From Nitrospirota bacterium (lineage in GTDB: Bacteria > Nitrospirota > Nitrospiria > Nitrospirales > UBA8639), in NCBI GenBank assembly GCA_029865515.1, contig JAOUGQ010000043.1, positions 1-16,265 of the forward strand: a stretch of DNA of 16,265 bases, read 5' to 3'. This document shows positions 1-6,417 of the stretch, piece by piece. A program made the position numbers and the translations under genes. Below the pieces are notes generated by a model. That model saw only the letters and a program-made list of their open reading frames with translations. It was not told the origin of the DNA and searched no databases. How positions within the stretch are numbered: the stretch's first letter is position 1; every line of letters starts with the position of its first letter.

Positions 1-278
1 TTTTATGCCGCCCGACAGAAGCGCTTCCCACTCAATCATTTGATGTCATCCTGGCTAACCTGGATCGCAAAACGATACTTAAAGTATATGTTGAGATTTT
101 AAGGATGCGCGGTCCTCACACGCAATTCGTCGTGTCGGGGCTATTGGAGGAGGATGAACCTGAGATTGTGCAGCGATTGGAAGAGCATGGCTGGGTTCGA
201 CGGGGTGTCAGAAGGAGGGATGGCTGGATTGCTATTCAGCTGGCGGTGGCTTCGCCGGTGTCTTGTTCTTCAGGTTGA
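1..278 (+). CDS. prmA: C-terminal part of a PrmA-like ribosomal protein L11 methyltransferase (5' end outside window)
   Basis: The frame that starts at base 3 is open from the window edge to a TGA at 276-278, giving about 91 residues. It shows FDVILANLDRKTIL (like the PrmA motif IV region, normally DxxxANIL), then VVSGLLEEDEPEIVQ, like the conserved 'LSGIL..Q...V' strand of PrmA, and ends in RRDGWIAIQLAV, like the usual 'REEWVALVL' end. PrmA is a cytoplasmic SAM-dependent enzyme that methylates lysines of ribosomal protein L11. The normally conserved ANI is ANL here, so a related class I methyltransferase is possible. The SAM-binding glycine-rich motif lies outside the window. The last 43 bases overlap the 3' end of the convergent gene on the other strand; the tail SPVSCSSG is therefore probably a recent or unconstrained extension. 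Confidence 0.68.
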   Translation, partial: LCRPTEALPTQSFDVILANLDRKTILKVYVEILRMRGPHTQFVVSGLLEEDEPEIVQRLEEHGWVRRGVRRRDGWIAIQLAVASPVSCSSG

Positions 279-631
279 GCCTCCAGGAAAGCAATCAGGG
301 CCTGGTAGGTGTGTGCCCTGACTTCCACTTTTGATCCGGTCCCCTGATCCAGATGTTTGCGTAACCACACGGTCTCGGAAAGGTGTGGGTTGGCTTGGTT
401 GCACAGGGTCCACATCTGGTGGAGAAATTCGACGGGAAGACCCACTTGAACGCCTTCAGACTCAATGCGGTCGTCCAGAATTGCCAGGAGGTCGGAAATC
501 GCCTGATCTGCCCGATAGGGCTGGGAGGCAAACCCGAAGCTCGCGTGGGCGGCTTCCTCTTGTTTGGCTTGCTCGACTAGATCATGCATGTACTCCTTGA
601 GCAAACCGATGATCCGTCCAGAAAAGTGCAT
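236..631 (-). CDS. Hypothetical protein, 131 residues
   Basis: I do not recognise this protein. It is soluble, mildly acidic, with no signal peptide or membrane segment. It begins MHFSGRIIGLLKEYMHDLVEQAKQ, an amphipathic helical start, has a probable helical middle (YRADQAISDLLAILDDRIESEG), and a second half with VGLPVEFLHQMWTLCNQANP and WLRKHLDQG. The mostly alpha-helical pattern suggests a small binding or adaptor protein, but no function can be given. The ribosome site is weak: AGGAAA lies about 18 bases upstream of the ATG, so a different start is possible. Its 3' end overlaps the methyltransferase gene on the + strand by 43 bases. A small acidic protein gene lies 118 bases upstream on the same strand. 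Confidence 0.68.
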   Translation of the reverse strand: MHFSGRIIGLLKEYMHDLVEQAKQEEAAHASFGFASQPYRADQAISDLLAILDDRIESEGVQVGLPVEFLHQMWTLCNQANPHLSETVWLRKHLDQGTGSKVEVRAHTYQALIAFLEAQPEEQDTGEATAS

Positions 632-749
632 GAGATATGGCGGAAATAATTTCCTGAAAATTTCAGAAAGAAAGTTTGGGAGATGGGGCGATCAGATTCC
701 TGGATATTGGAATCTCCGTAATTATAAAATGTTGGCTGGTTCTCATTGA

Positions 750-917
750 CTAATCATCGAAGAGGGTATCGATATCCGGCTTAAAGGTTCCTGGAGGGAG
801 GCCGGGTTTCCAATCCCCGTATTTCCCTTCAGGACGATGGGAATATTGATTGTTTTGGCGTTTAATCACCCAATCCTGTCCGTCGGCCCACAATTGTCGA
901 ATTTCTTCCTCGTCCAT
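750..917 (-). CDS. Small acidic protein, 55 residues
   Basis: A complete reading frame of 55 codons starts at ATG 917-915 and stops at TAG 752-750. The upstream sequence carries AAAGGAGA about 9 bases before the ATG, a good Shine-Dalgarno site. The protein starts MDEEEIRQLWADGQDW and ends FKPDIDTLFDD; the middle has several W, G and P residues (YGDWKPGLPPG). It has no signal peptide or membrane segment. I do not know the family. The strong ribosome site and the amino-acid make-up argue for a real gene. It lies upstream of the 131-residue orphan gene on the same strand, with 118 bases between them, so co-transcription is possible. It is divergent from the flavoprotein gene at 1194. Confidence 0.6.
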   Translation of the reverse strand: MDEEEIRQLWADGQDWVIKRQNNQYSHRPEGKYGDWKPGLPPGTFKPDIDTLFDD

Positions 918-974
918 TAAGTCTGTTCTCCTTTATGACCGTATCTGATGGGGAGATGTTGTCTCTTTCTTTCG

Positions 975-989
975 TTTGGCCGAGCCAAA
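975..989. promoter_or_regulatory. 15-bp inverted repeat in a divergent intergenic region
   Basis: TTTGGC-cga-GCCAAA is a perfect 6-bp inverted repeat with a 3-base centre, about 58 bases upstream of the small acidic gene (- strand) and 205 upstream of the flavoprotein gene (+ strand). The run of nine A follows it on the + strand, which is the wrong arrangement for a terminator in either direction. An operator for a dimeric regulator is possible; the evidence is only the symmetry and its place between divergent genes. Confidence 0.22.
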
Positions 990-1124
990 AAAAAACATTT
1001 TAATTGAACAGCAGGGTTTCGGCAATTATCACATTTCTGAAGAAAAGTAGTTTGAAGAATCGCTTATAAGAAGGCGGGAATTGACGCTTTTCCCCTCTTC
1101 TCCCGTGTTGGCTTGCGCATTTTA

Positions 1125-1155
1125 TTGACTCAGGAGAAGACGAAAAATTTTAAAT
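1125..1155 (+). promoter_or_regulatory. Possible sigma-70 promoter for the flavoprotein gene
   Basis: TTGACT at 1125-1130 matches the -35 consensus in five of six bases. A T/A-rich stretch with TTTAAA/TTAAAT at 1149-1155 could serve as -10 with an 18-19 base spacer. Transcription would begin near 1162, some 30 bases before the ATG at 1194. This fits the downstream ATG and argues against the upstream TTG at 1113 as the start. The spacing is a little long and the -10 imperfect. Confidence 0.33.
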
Positions 1156-1193
1156 ATTCTACAGACTGTGAAATGAAGATGGAGCCAACCAAT

Positions 1194-2438
1194 ATGACGA
1201 TTGCAGTTATTGGCGGGGGACCTGCGGGGCTAATGGCTGCAGAGGCCGCCTTCTCTGAAGGCGCACGTGTGGATCTTTACGACGCGATGGCGTCAGTCGG
1301 TCGCAAGTTTCTGTTAGCTGGAAAGGGTGGGCTGAATCTGACGCATTCCGAGCCGGCTGAGAAATTTCTGTCGCGCTATGGGAAGCGGCGTGGGCAAATC
1401 CAACCGTTACTTTTCGGCTTTGGACCTGAGGCTTTACGGGAGTGGGCCCGTGGGCTTGGTGTGGAGACCTTTGTGGGCACATCCGGCCGCGTGTTTCCCT
1501 CCGACCTCAAGGCCGCTCCGCTTTTACGCGCATGGCTTCGCCGGTTACGCCAGGGCGGTGTGAATTTTCACGTGCGGCATCGTTGGTGTGGCTGGGATGA
1601 GAATGGATTCCTCCGCTTTGCCACGCCACAGGGAATTCGTCTCGTTTCTGCTGACGCGGTGGTCCTGGCGTTGGGAGGGGGCAGTTGGCCAAGGCTCGGC
1701 TCAGATGGCAACTGGGTTCCCTTGCTTGCCGGACGTGGTGTCCCAATCGAACCCCTGAAACCGGCAAATTGTGGCTTCGACGTCAGCTGGAGCCAGCATA
1801 TGCGTACCCGTTTTGCCGGGCACCCCGTAAAGCCGGTGATTGTCGCAGTGACCACTGCGGAGGGAGTTGAGTTTTGTCAGCAGGGGGAATTCGTGGTGAC
1901 CGAGACCGGCCTTGAAGGAGGAGTGATCTATGCGTTGTCCGCCTCGTTACGCGACGAGATCCTGGCAAAGGGTGTGGCGCTTATCCGGCTTGATCTCGCG
2001 CCTAACCGGGAGTTGCCTCGTTTGATCAAAGACTTGTCTCAGCCGCGCGGTTCACGTTCGATGGCCAGCCATCTCAAACGTCGGGTTGGTATTGAAGGGG
2101 TGAAGGCCGCTCTGTTGCGAGAATTTGTGCCGAAACAGGATTTTGCCGATCCTGAGCTTCTTGGGGCTGCGATTAAAGCGCTACCCGTCCGGCTCGTTGC
2201 ATCGCGCCCCCTGGAAGAAGCGATCAGCACGGCAGGGGGGATTGCGTTCGAAGCCCTGGATGCGCGACTGATGATCCGGGTGCTTCCTGGCGTGTTCTGT
2301 GCGGGGGAAATGCTGGATTGGGAAGCGCCGACTGGTGGGTATCTTCTGACCGCCTGTTTCGCCAGTGGCCATGCTGCGGGGGCTGGTGCCATCGTCTGGC
2401 TTAAAGCCATGCGGATTTCGGGCAGGGTCTTGTCTTGA
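1194..2438 (+). CDS. FAD-dependent flavoprotein of the TIGR03862 / HI0933-BaiN-like family
   Basis: A 414-residue NAD(P)/FAD-dependent oxidoreductase. Residues 5-12 (VIGGGPAG) form the Rossmann dinucleotide-binding loop and 36-53 (GRKFLLAGKGGLNLTHSE) is the second FAD contact typical of HI0933-like proteins. Near the C-terminus, STAGGIAFEAL and then GEMLDWEAPTGGYLLTACF, about 30 residues further on, form the family's closing FAD-binding region; the 'DWEAPTGGYLL' wording is typical of TIGR03862 rather than of BaiN. The substrate is unknown. The protein is cytoplasmic, with no signal peptide. I chose ATG 1194 because GGAG lies 9 bases upstream and the Rossmann strand then begins at residue 2; the frame can be extended to a TTG at 1113 or ATGs at 1173/1179, but those add residues without homology and lack a ribosome site. 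It stands alone, with long spacers on both sides. Confidence 0.88.
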   Translation: MTIAVIGGGPAGLMAAEAAFSEGARVDLYDAMASVGRKFLLAGKGGLNLTHSEPAEKFLSRYGKRRGQIQPLLFGFGPEALREWARGLGVETFVGTSGRVFPSDLKAAPLLRAWLRRLRQGGVNFHVRHRWCGWDENGFLRFATPQGIRLVSADAVVLALGGGSWPRLGSDGNWVPLLAGRGVPIEPLKPANCGFDVSWSQHMRTRFAGHPVKPVIVAVTTAEGVEFCQQGEFVVTETGLEGGVIYALSASLRDEILAKGVALIRLDLAPNRELPRLIKDLSQPRGSRSMASHLKRRVGIEGVKAALLREFVPKQDFADPELLGAAIKALPVRLVASRPLEEAISTAGGIAFEALDARLMIRVLPGVFCAGEMLDWEAPTGGYLLTACFASGHAAGAGAIVWLKAMRISGRVLS

Positions 2439-2595
2439 GTTTGTATGTGTCGGTTGAAGCAGGTAGCCAGGTACCAAAATCGGTGACCGTCCACTTTTTA
2501 TTATACTTCGGCAGTTCTAGGTAAGCGTGTAAGTCAACGAATCGATCTATTATCACAATTTAAAAACCCATCAACGAAATTTTTTCCCGATTGGT

Positions 2596-2625
2596 TTGGC
2601 AGGAGAGTTTAAGTTGGGATAAAAT
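2596..2625 (+). promoter_or_regulatory. Possible sigma-70 promoter for the TPR protein gene
   Basis: TTGGCA (2596-2601) and TAAAAT (2620-2625) are separated by 18 bases, with four or five matches to each consensus hexamer. Transcription would start near 2632, leaving about 60 bases before the ATG at 2693. The flanking region is AT-rich. No regulator site is recognised. Confidence 0.38.
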
Positions 2626-2692
2626 GATTTTTGTGAGCTAAAAGTTTCTGGAAATTAACCGAAGAATAAGGAACATACACAAGGTGACCCTT

Positions 2693-3334
2693 ATGCATCG
2701 AATGCTATACATCATGTTTGCCAGCGTGCTGCTGTCCTGGTTGATTATTCCGGGCGTCTGGGGAGAGGAATCCGTCCAGGTCCTGACCAAACAGGCTATG
2801 GATGAGTGCCAGGAGGGCAGGCGTGCCAAGGATGAAAAAATTCGCATTGATCACTTTGCGCGAGGGCAGGCGTTAGCTGAACAAGCAGTGAAACTCGACG
2901 GCCAATACGCCGATGCGCATTTTGCCTTGTTTTGCAGTATTGGAGAGCGCATGCGCGCCAATGGAGAAGTGTTATTTTCCGTATCTGAATATGGACGGAT
3001 GATGGAGGCCCTAGACCAGACGCTTCTGCTGAATCCCCATCACACTGATGCGCTTTCCTCCAAGGGGACGATTCTCATCGAAGTGCCCTGGTTTCTTGGA
3101 GGAGACCAGAAAAAAGGTGAAGTGATGCTGCGAGAGGTGATTAAGGCCGATCCTCAATCCATTAATGCCCGCATGGTCGTGGCCCGCTTGTGTGCTGATC
3201 GGGGTGAGCATCAAGAGGCTTTTGATTTGGCCAAAAAGGCGCTTGAGCTTGCCAGGGCTGCAAACCGGGTTGATCTTCTCCCTGAGGCCGAAAAAACGTT
3301 TTCCAATATTCAAACGAAGCTGGCATCCAAGTAG
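2693..3334 (+). CDS. Exported tetratricopeptide-repeat protein
   Basis: A 213-residue protein with a signal peptide: MHR, then a hydrophobic stretch to about residue 20 and a likely cleavage after VWG (residue 24). The rest is helical with TPR-type units: QALAEQAVKLDGQYADAHFA, MEALDQTLLLNPHHTDALSS, GEVMLREVIKADPQSINARM and EAFDLAKKALELARAA. The segment PWFLGGDQKKGEVML is like the 'P.FLGGD..KA' loop seen in periplasmic TPR proteins of the TRAP-T-component kind. It is likely a periplasmic scaffold; partner unknown. ATG 2693 is preferred, since AAGGTGA lies 5 bases upstream; a GTG at 2684 is in frame and would lengthen the protein by three residues. No neighbour shares its strand closely enough to indicate an operon. 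Confidence 0.82.
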   Translation: MHRMLYIMFASVLLSWLIIPGVWGEESVQVLTKQAMDECQEGRRAKDEKIRIDHFARGQALAEQAVKLDGQYADAHFALFCSIGERMRANGEVLFSVSEYGRMMEALDQTLLLNPHHTDALSSKGTILIEVPWFLGGDQKKGEVMLREVIKADPQSINARMVVARLCADRGEHQEAFDLAKKALELARAANRVDLLPEAEKTFSNIQTKLASK

Positions 3335-3390
3335 CTCTTTTCCCTTCTGGGCTGGTTGGATTTGACTCCTCTTTTCGAATTTTCTGCTTT

Positions 3391-3409
3391 GCTCTTCGTA
3401 TAGAAGAGC
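3391..3409 (+). terminator. Stem-loop after the TPR gene, possible terminator
   Basis: GCTCTTC-gtata-GAAGAGC is a perfect 7-bp stem with a 5-base loop, 57 bases after the stop codon of the TPR gene. The sequence after the stem (TCGTTCTCG) is only weakly T-rich, so it may be a poor intrinsic terminator, an mRNA 3'-end stabiliser, or a regulatory palindrome of the following mug gene. Confidence 0.35.
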
Positions 3410-3548
3410 TCGTTCTCGCCAACCGGCTTCTTTCAAATGTGGTCCACACCTTGTATTGCGCACATGAATCTTTCGTTATCCTCATCGATTGTGAAGCCTA
3501 TGAACATCCCGTTTGCCGGTTTGGGTTAAGAACCTGACAAAGAAGTCC

Positions 3549-4103
3549 ATGAGTTACTTGCGCGGTCTTCCCGATTATCTTGCCCCGGGGTTGGCCATTC
3601 TCTTTGTCGGGATCAATCCCGGTATTCGTTCTGCTGAGGTTGGGCATCATTTTGCCGGACCCTCAAACCGTTTTTGGAAACTCCTGTTCGATTCCCGGCT
3701 GATTCCCTTTCCCATGAATTGTGAGGAGGATTGGCGATTACCAGAATTCGGGTATGGTCTTACCAATGTGGTTGCCCGGCCGACCTCTGGCGTTCAAGAC
3801 TTGGGGAAGCAGGATTTTCTGCGAGGGCGTCAGACGTTACTCACAAAAATAGCAAGGTATCAACCTGCCCTCGTGGCTTTTTTGGGAGTGAGCATGGCCA
3901 GGATTCTACTGTCTCCGCAGGGGCCTGAGTGTGTTGGACAACGGTCTTCCCTAAACCCTATTCAGGTTGGCCGACAGTCCATTTCTCTTGCAGGAGTTGC
4001 GGTATTTGTCCTGCCCAACCCGAGCGGCCGGAATGCCCATTATTCCTATCAACATATGAAAGAACTTTTTTGTGAATTGAATGATTTGGCTCATAAATCA
4101 TGA
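3549..4103 (+). CDS. mug: G/U(T) mismatch-specific DNA glycosylase, Mug/TDG family
   Basis: A 184-residue protein of the uracil-DNA glycosylase superfamily, family 2. It removes uracil (and thymine or ethenocytosine in relatives) paired with guanine, starting base-excision repair. LAPGLAILFVGINPG (11-25) matches the 'ILAPGLRVVFCGINPG' of E. coli Mug, with the active-site Asn at residue 23. VGHHFAGPSNRFWKLLFDS follows, equal to the Mug 'FPFAHPANRFWK' region. The C-terminal VLPNPSGRNAHYSY matches the 'VLPNPSG' minor-groove/intercalation loop; the residues after NPSG (RNAHYSY) look more like eukaryotic-type TDG than E. coli Mug. I place the start at ATG 3549, eleven residues before LAPG; the frame extends upstream to a TTG at 3513 with no support. 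The ribosome site is weak. It is monocistronic by spacing. Confidence 0.9.
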   Translation: MSYLRGLPDYLAPGLAILFVGINPGIRSAEVGHHFAGPSNRFWKLLFDSRLIPFPMNCEEDWRLPEFGYGLTNVVARPTSGVQDLGKQDFLRGRQTLLTKIARYQPALVAFLGVSMARILLSPQGPECVGQRSSLNPIQVGRQSISLAGVAVFVLPNPSGRNAHYSYQHMKELFCELNDLAHKS

Positions 4104-4196
4104 AGGGACGAGGTGGAGGAGCTGTTGACTATACAGAAAACGCTATTTGGTTGCGAAATGCTGAAGGATTGATCTGGCAACACGTCGCGTTCATCA

Positions 4197-4224
4197 TTCA
4201 GGCATTGGTCGACCAATGCCTGAA
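4197..4224. repeat. Perfect 28-bp palindrome
   Basis: The half-site TTCAGGCATTGGTC at 4197-4210 is followed directly by its exact reverse complement at 4211-4224. There is no mismatch and no spacer, so as RNA it would fold as a 12-bp stem with a TCGA loop. It lies 94 bases after the mug stop and 144 before the protease start. No T-run follows on either strand (AAAAGG follows on +), so it is not a textbook intrinsic terminator. It may be a terminator of another kind, an operator for a dimeric regulator, or a dispersed palindromic element. Confidence 0.85.
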
Positions 4225-4286
4225 AAGGATTTTCCTCAACCAGAGATGACAATGCCGAAGCTCAGATTTTTTACAACTGATCCAAT

Positions 4287-4317
4287 GCCACAAGGCTTCG
4301 TTGATACGACTTGTGGC
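4287..4317 (+). terminator. Stem-loop upstream of the protease gene, possible terminator or leader structure
   Basis: GCCACAAG (4287-4294) pairs with CTTGTGGC (4310-4317); inside, TCGT (4298-4301) pairs with ACGA (4306-4309) around the loop TGAT. The result is an 8-bp stem, a 3-base bulge and a 4-bp upper stem. CATTTTCGTTC follows, a weak T-rich tail. It could end mug transcription on the + strand or sit in the leader of the protease mRNA, whose start codon is 50 bases downstream. Confidence 0.35.
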
Positions 4318-4367
4318 CATTTTCGTTCATCTTGAAAACATGAGGCAGAGCAGGTAGGTTTGAGTAC

Positions 4368-5432
4368 ATGGAAAGCCTTTGTCGAAATTCTCTCTTTAAT
4401 GGAACATTGAAGTTCAGGATGAGTCAGTACTCACTGATTCTCATGTGTCTGGTTATATACGGTGGGATTGGATTTTCACCGGGTTTTGCGGAATCCACCG
4501 CCATTCCATTTCCTCATGCTGTTGAACAGGCCAAATTGTCTACCGTGGGAATTCTTCAGTCTGACCAGGCGGATTCTCCTGAGAATGATCATGGTCTTCC
4601 GGTAAGCATTCGTGGATCAGGCATTCACATCGGGCAGGGTGTGATCGTGACGGCACGGCACGCCGTGGAACGTTCAGAAGGCGGGAAAGTCGTGGTTCCG
4701 GAAACTATTCGTGTCGTGACGGACGACCTGCTGGAATTGCCGGCAGTCCGTCAGGGAGCCAATGCCTACCTGGATGTGGCGGTATATCAACTCCAGGCTC
4801 CCGAATCCGATTGGCCCCAGGCGCATGTCGAGTTTGCGGCCCGGGACGCCACATACGGAGATCGGGTCTTTACGGTTGGCTATCCGCTGGGTTGGGGGCC
4901 GGCCATAACCTTTGGCACGGTCGGAAATCCGAATGCTTTTTTATCGACCGTGCAAAGTCGGTTGGTGCAAGTGGATTTGTCCACATGTAGTGGCAACTCT
5001 GGAGGCGGTCTTCTGAATGAACAGGGGCAACTAGTGGGTCTCATTCACGCCATCATTCAAACTGAAACTCTGCAAGAAGATCGGCGTTGTAGCCGATTTG
5101 CCTTTGCCTTACCCGGCCCCCTTGTTCAACGTGTGGTGACCTCATTATTAGCCGGCAACGTACCGGGGTTTTCGGTGCTTGGGATTCAACTTCAAACGGT
5201 GAGGCTAGGGAAGCGTTGGGCGTTGGTGGTGGCCAAAGCGACGGGTCCCTCACAGCATGCCGGATTTCGAAAAGGAGATGTGCTGTTGGCTATTAATAAT
5301 ATGCCTATTGCCACACCGGCCCAATTGAAAAATTATTTGATTGAACGGACGGAGCCCGGTCAAATGGTTGTGCTCAAGGTTCAACGGGGAGATGCCCAGG
5401 AGAAGATCTCGGTTATGTTGGGGGGCTCCTAG
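4368..5432 (+). CDS. Exported HtrA/DegP-like serine protease with one PDZ domain
   Basis: A 354-residue trypsin-fold protease. The N-terminus has a signal peptide or anchor (hydrophobic core about residues 21-35, possible cleavage after GFAES near 42). The catalytic triad is visible: His98 in VIVTARHAV, Asp136 in YLDVAVYQL and Ser211 in CSGNSGGGLL. A PDZ domain covers about 270-352, with the typical RKGDVLLAINNMPI and ending MVVLKVQRGDAQEKISVML. HtrA proteases degrade damaged proteins in the periplasm. The triad context differs from DegP (TNxHVV and GNSGGPL in DegP; TARHAV and GNSGGGL here), so it is a divergent member. ATG 4368 has AGGTAGG 9 bases upstream; ATG 4419 (residue 18) would give a more classical short signal peptide but has only a weak site. 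No two-component or sigma-factor genes adjoin it. Confidence 0.87.
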   Translation: MESLCRNSLFNGTLKFRMSQYSLILMCLVIYGGIGFSPGFAESTAIPFPHAVEQAKLSTVGILQSDQADSPENDHGLPVSIRGSGIHIGQGVIVTARHAVERSEGGKVVVPETIRVVTDDLLELPAVRQGANAYLDVAVYQLQAPESDWPQAHVEFAARDATYGDRVFTVGYPLGWGPAITFGTVGNPNAFLSTVQSRLVQVDLSTCSGNSGGGLLNEQGQLVGLIHAIIQTETLQEDRRCSRFAFALPGPLVQRVVTSLLAGNVPGFSVLGIQLQTVRLGKRWALVVAKATGPSQHAGFRKGDVLLAINNMPIATPAQLKNYLIERTEPGQMVVLKVQRGDAQEKISVMLGGS

Positions 5433-5612
5433 GGCATGGCCGGTGAATGGCCCGGCTGATTGAAGGCTGCCATCGCCTAAGACGATGGTCATAAAATGAG
5501 GACAAAACCCTCAAGATCCCTCACGATCATTCCGATAGAGCCATCAAACGATTGGAAATTGGTCTAACGCCAGCTTTCGATCACCCCATGGAAACAGGAT
5601 GAATGCCCATCC

Positions 5613-5951
5613 ATGATTATTAAAGAAAAAACGATGAATGGCTTGCCGGTGATGAGCCTTTCGGGAAAGTTGGATATTTTTTCCAGAAATGCGTTCAAGG
5701 AGGCCGCAGAAAAATATACCGAGACGGGGACCAAAGGATTAATCCTGGATTTTCAGGGGATTACGTTTGTGGATAGTGTGGGGTTAGGGGTCTTGGCGAT
5801 TGTCGCCAAAACCTTTCAGAAGCTTAAAGGGCGGGTGATTTTGGTGAATCCTCAGGGTCAGGTGAAATCCCTTTTCTTAGAGATGAATTTGGCGAAAATG
5901 ATTCCCATGTACAAGACGGACGAAGATTTTTCTCAGTTTTCTGCGCTCTAA
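5613..5951 (+). CDS. Single-domain STAS protein, anti-sigma factor antagonist type
   Basis: A 112-residue protein that is one STAS domain, the fold of SpoIIAA and RsbV. The pattern MNGLPVMSLSGKLDIFSRNAF, LILDFQGITFVDSVGLGVL and GRVILVNPQGQVKSLFLEMNL is typical. Ser55, in FVDSVGLG, is where a kinase/anti-sigma factor phosphorylates such proteins. In the unphosphorylated form the protein would bind an anti-sigma factor or another partner and release its client. No RsbW/SpoIIAB kinase, PP2C phosphatase or sigma-factor gene is near, so the partner must be elsewhere. The ATG at 5613 has AGGA 13 bases upstream, which is distant. An in-frame ATG at 5634 lacks a ribosome site and would remove the first strand. 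Cytoplasmic. Confidence 0.9.
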   Translation: MIIKEKTMNGLPVMSLSGKLDIFSRNAFKEAAEKYTETGTKGLILDFQGITFVDSVGLGVLAIVAKTFQKLKGRVILVNPQGQVKSLFLEMNLAKMIPMYKTDEDFSQFSAL

Positions 5952-6417
5952 TCTTTCCTTAATTTTTCCCTATCTTTCTTTCTTTTGTGCTGTCAAATCG
6001 TGCTCCGGGTTTCACCTTTCTTCTATATTTTCCTCGTCCTGCTGATGAGCTCTCTATTCGACTGTTCTTCAGAATCAAAACAAGAAAGTTCATCCCGGAT
6101 AACCGGATAAGATGACCCTCATCAGGCCGGTTGTTTTTCGAAAAGCCTTAAGCGGGATTGAAAATCATTGTGAAGGGACAAGACCGTCATGTGGTTCCGG
6201 ATTGGCCAGAGCCCAAAACTGGTAATCCTGAATAGGTTTAAGTTGGACAGAATGGCTAGGAGCAGGTGTGGAGGGGTAGTCAATAGATAGAAGATTCCAG
6301 TAAAATATAAAAACATTCAAGTAAGAAAACGCCGTTCGTCACCGGATATCATCCCACGCTCTAACCCATCAGGGTTGTTTTACAATTCCATCTTCCACCA
6401 CGATTACCTTTATACCC
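5952..6417. other. 466-base intergenic region without a convincing gene
   Basis: After the STAS gene there is a pyrimidine-rich stretch (5951-6050). Further on are an 8-base tandem repeat, CCGGATAA twice at 6095-6110, a 10-bp palindrome TTTTCGAAAA at 6135-6144, and an AT-rich block at 6300-6325. A 64-codon frame on the - strand (6122-6316) is hydrophobic with no ribosome site and is probably spurious. The region presumably holds the promoter of the following flavoenzyme gene, but I see no clear -35/-10 pair. Confidence 0.5.

Noticed and set aside
1113..1193. 27-codon upstream extension of the flavoprotein from a TTG
   Set aside because: No ribosome site, it overlaps the likely promoter at 1125-1155, and it adds residues before the Rossmann strand that have no family counterpart.
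5470..5488. CCATCG-cctaaga-CGATGG hairpin after the protease gene
   Set aside because: Six-bp stem with a 7-base loop and no T-run; too weak to call a terminator.
6095..6110. Tandem repeat of CCGGATAA
   Set aside because: Two short copies only; no further copies or regular spacing were seen, so no array or iteron is supported.
6122..6316. 64-codon hydrophobic minus-strand frame
   Set aside because: No ribosome site, no recognisable motif, and low-complexity composition; probably chance in AT-rich spacer.
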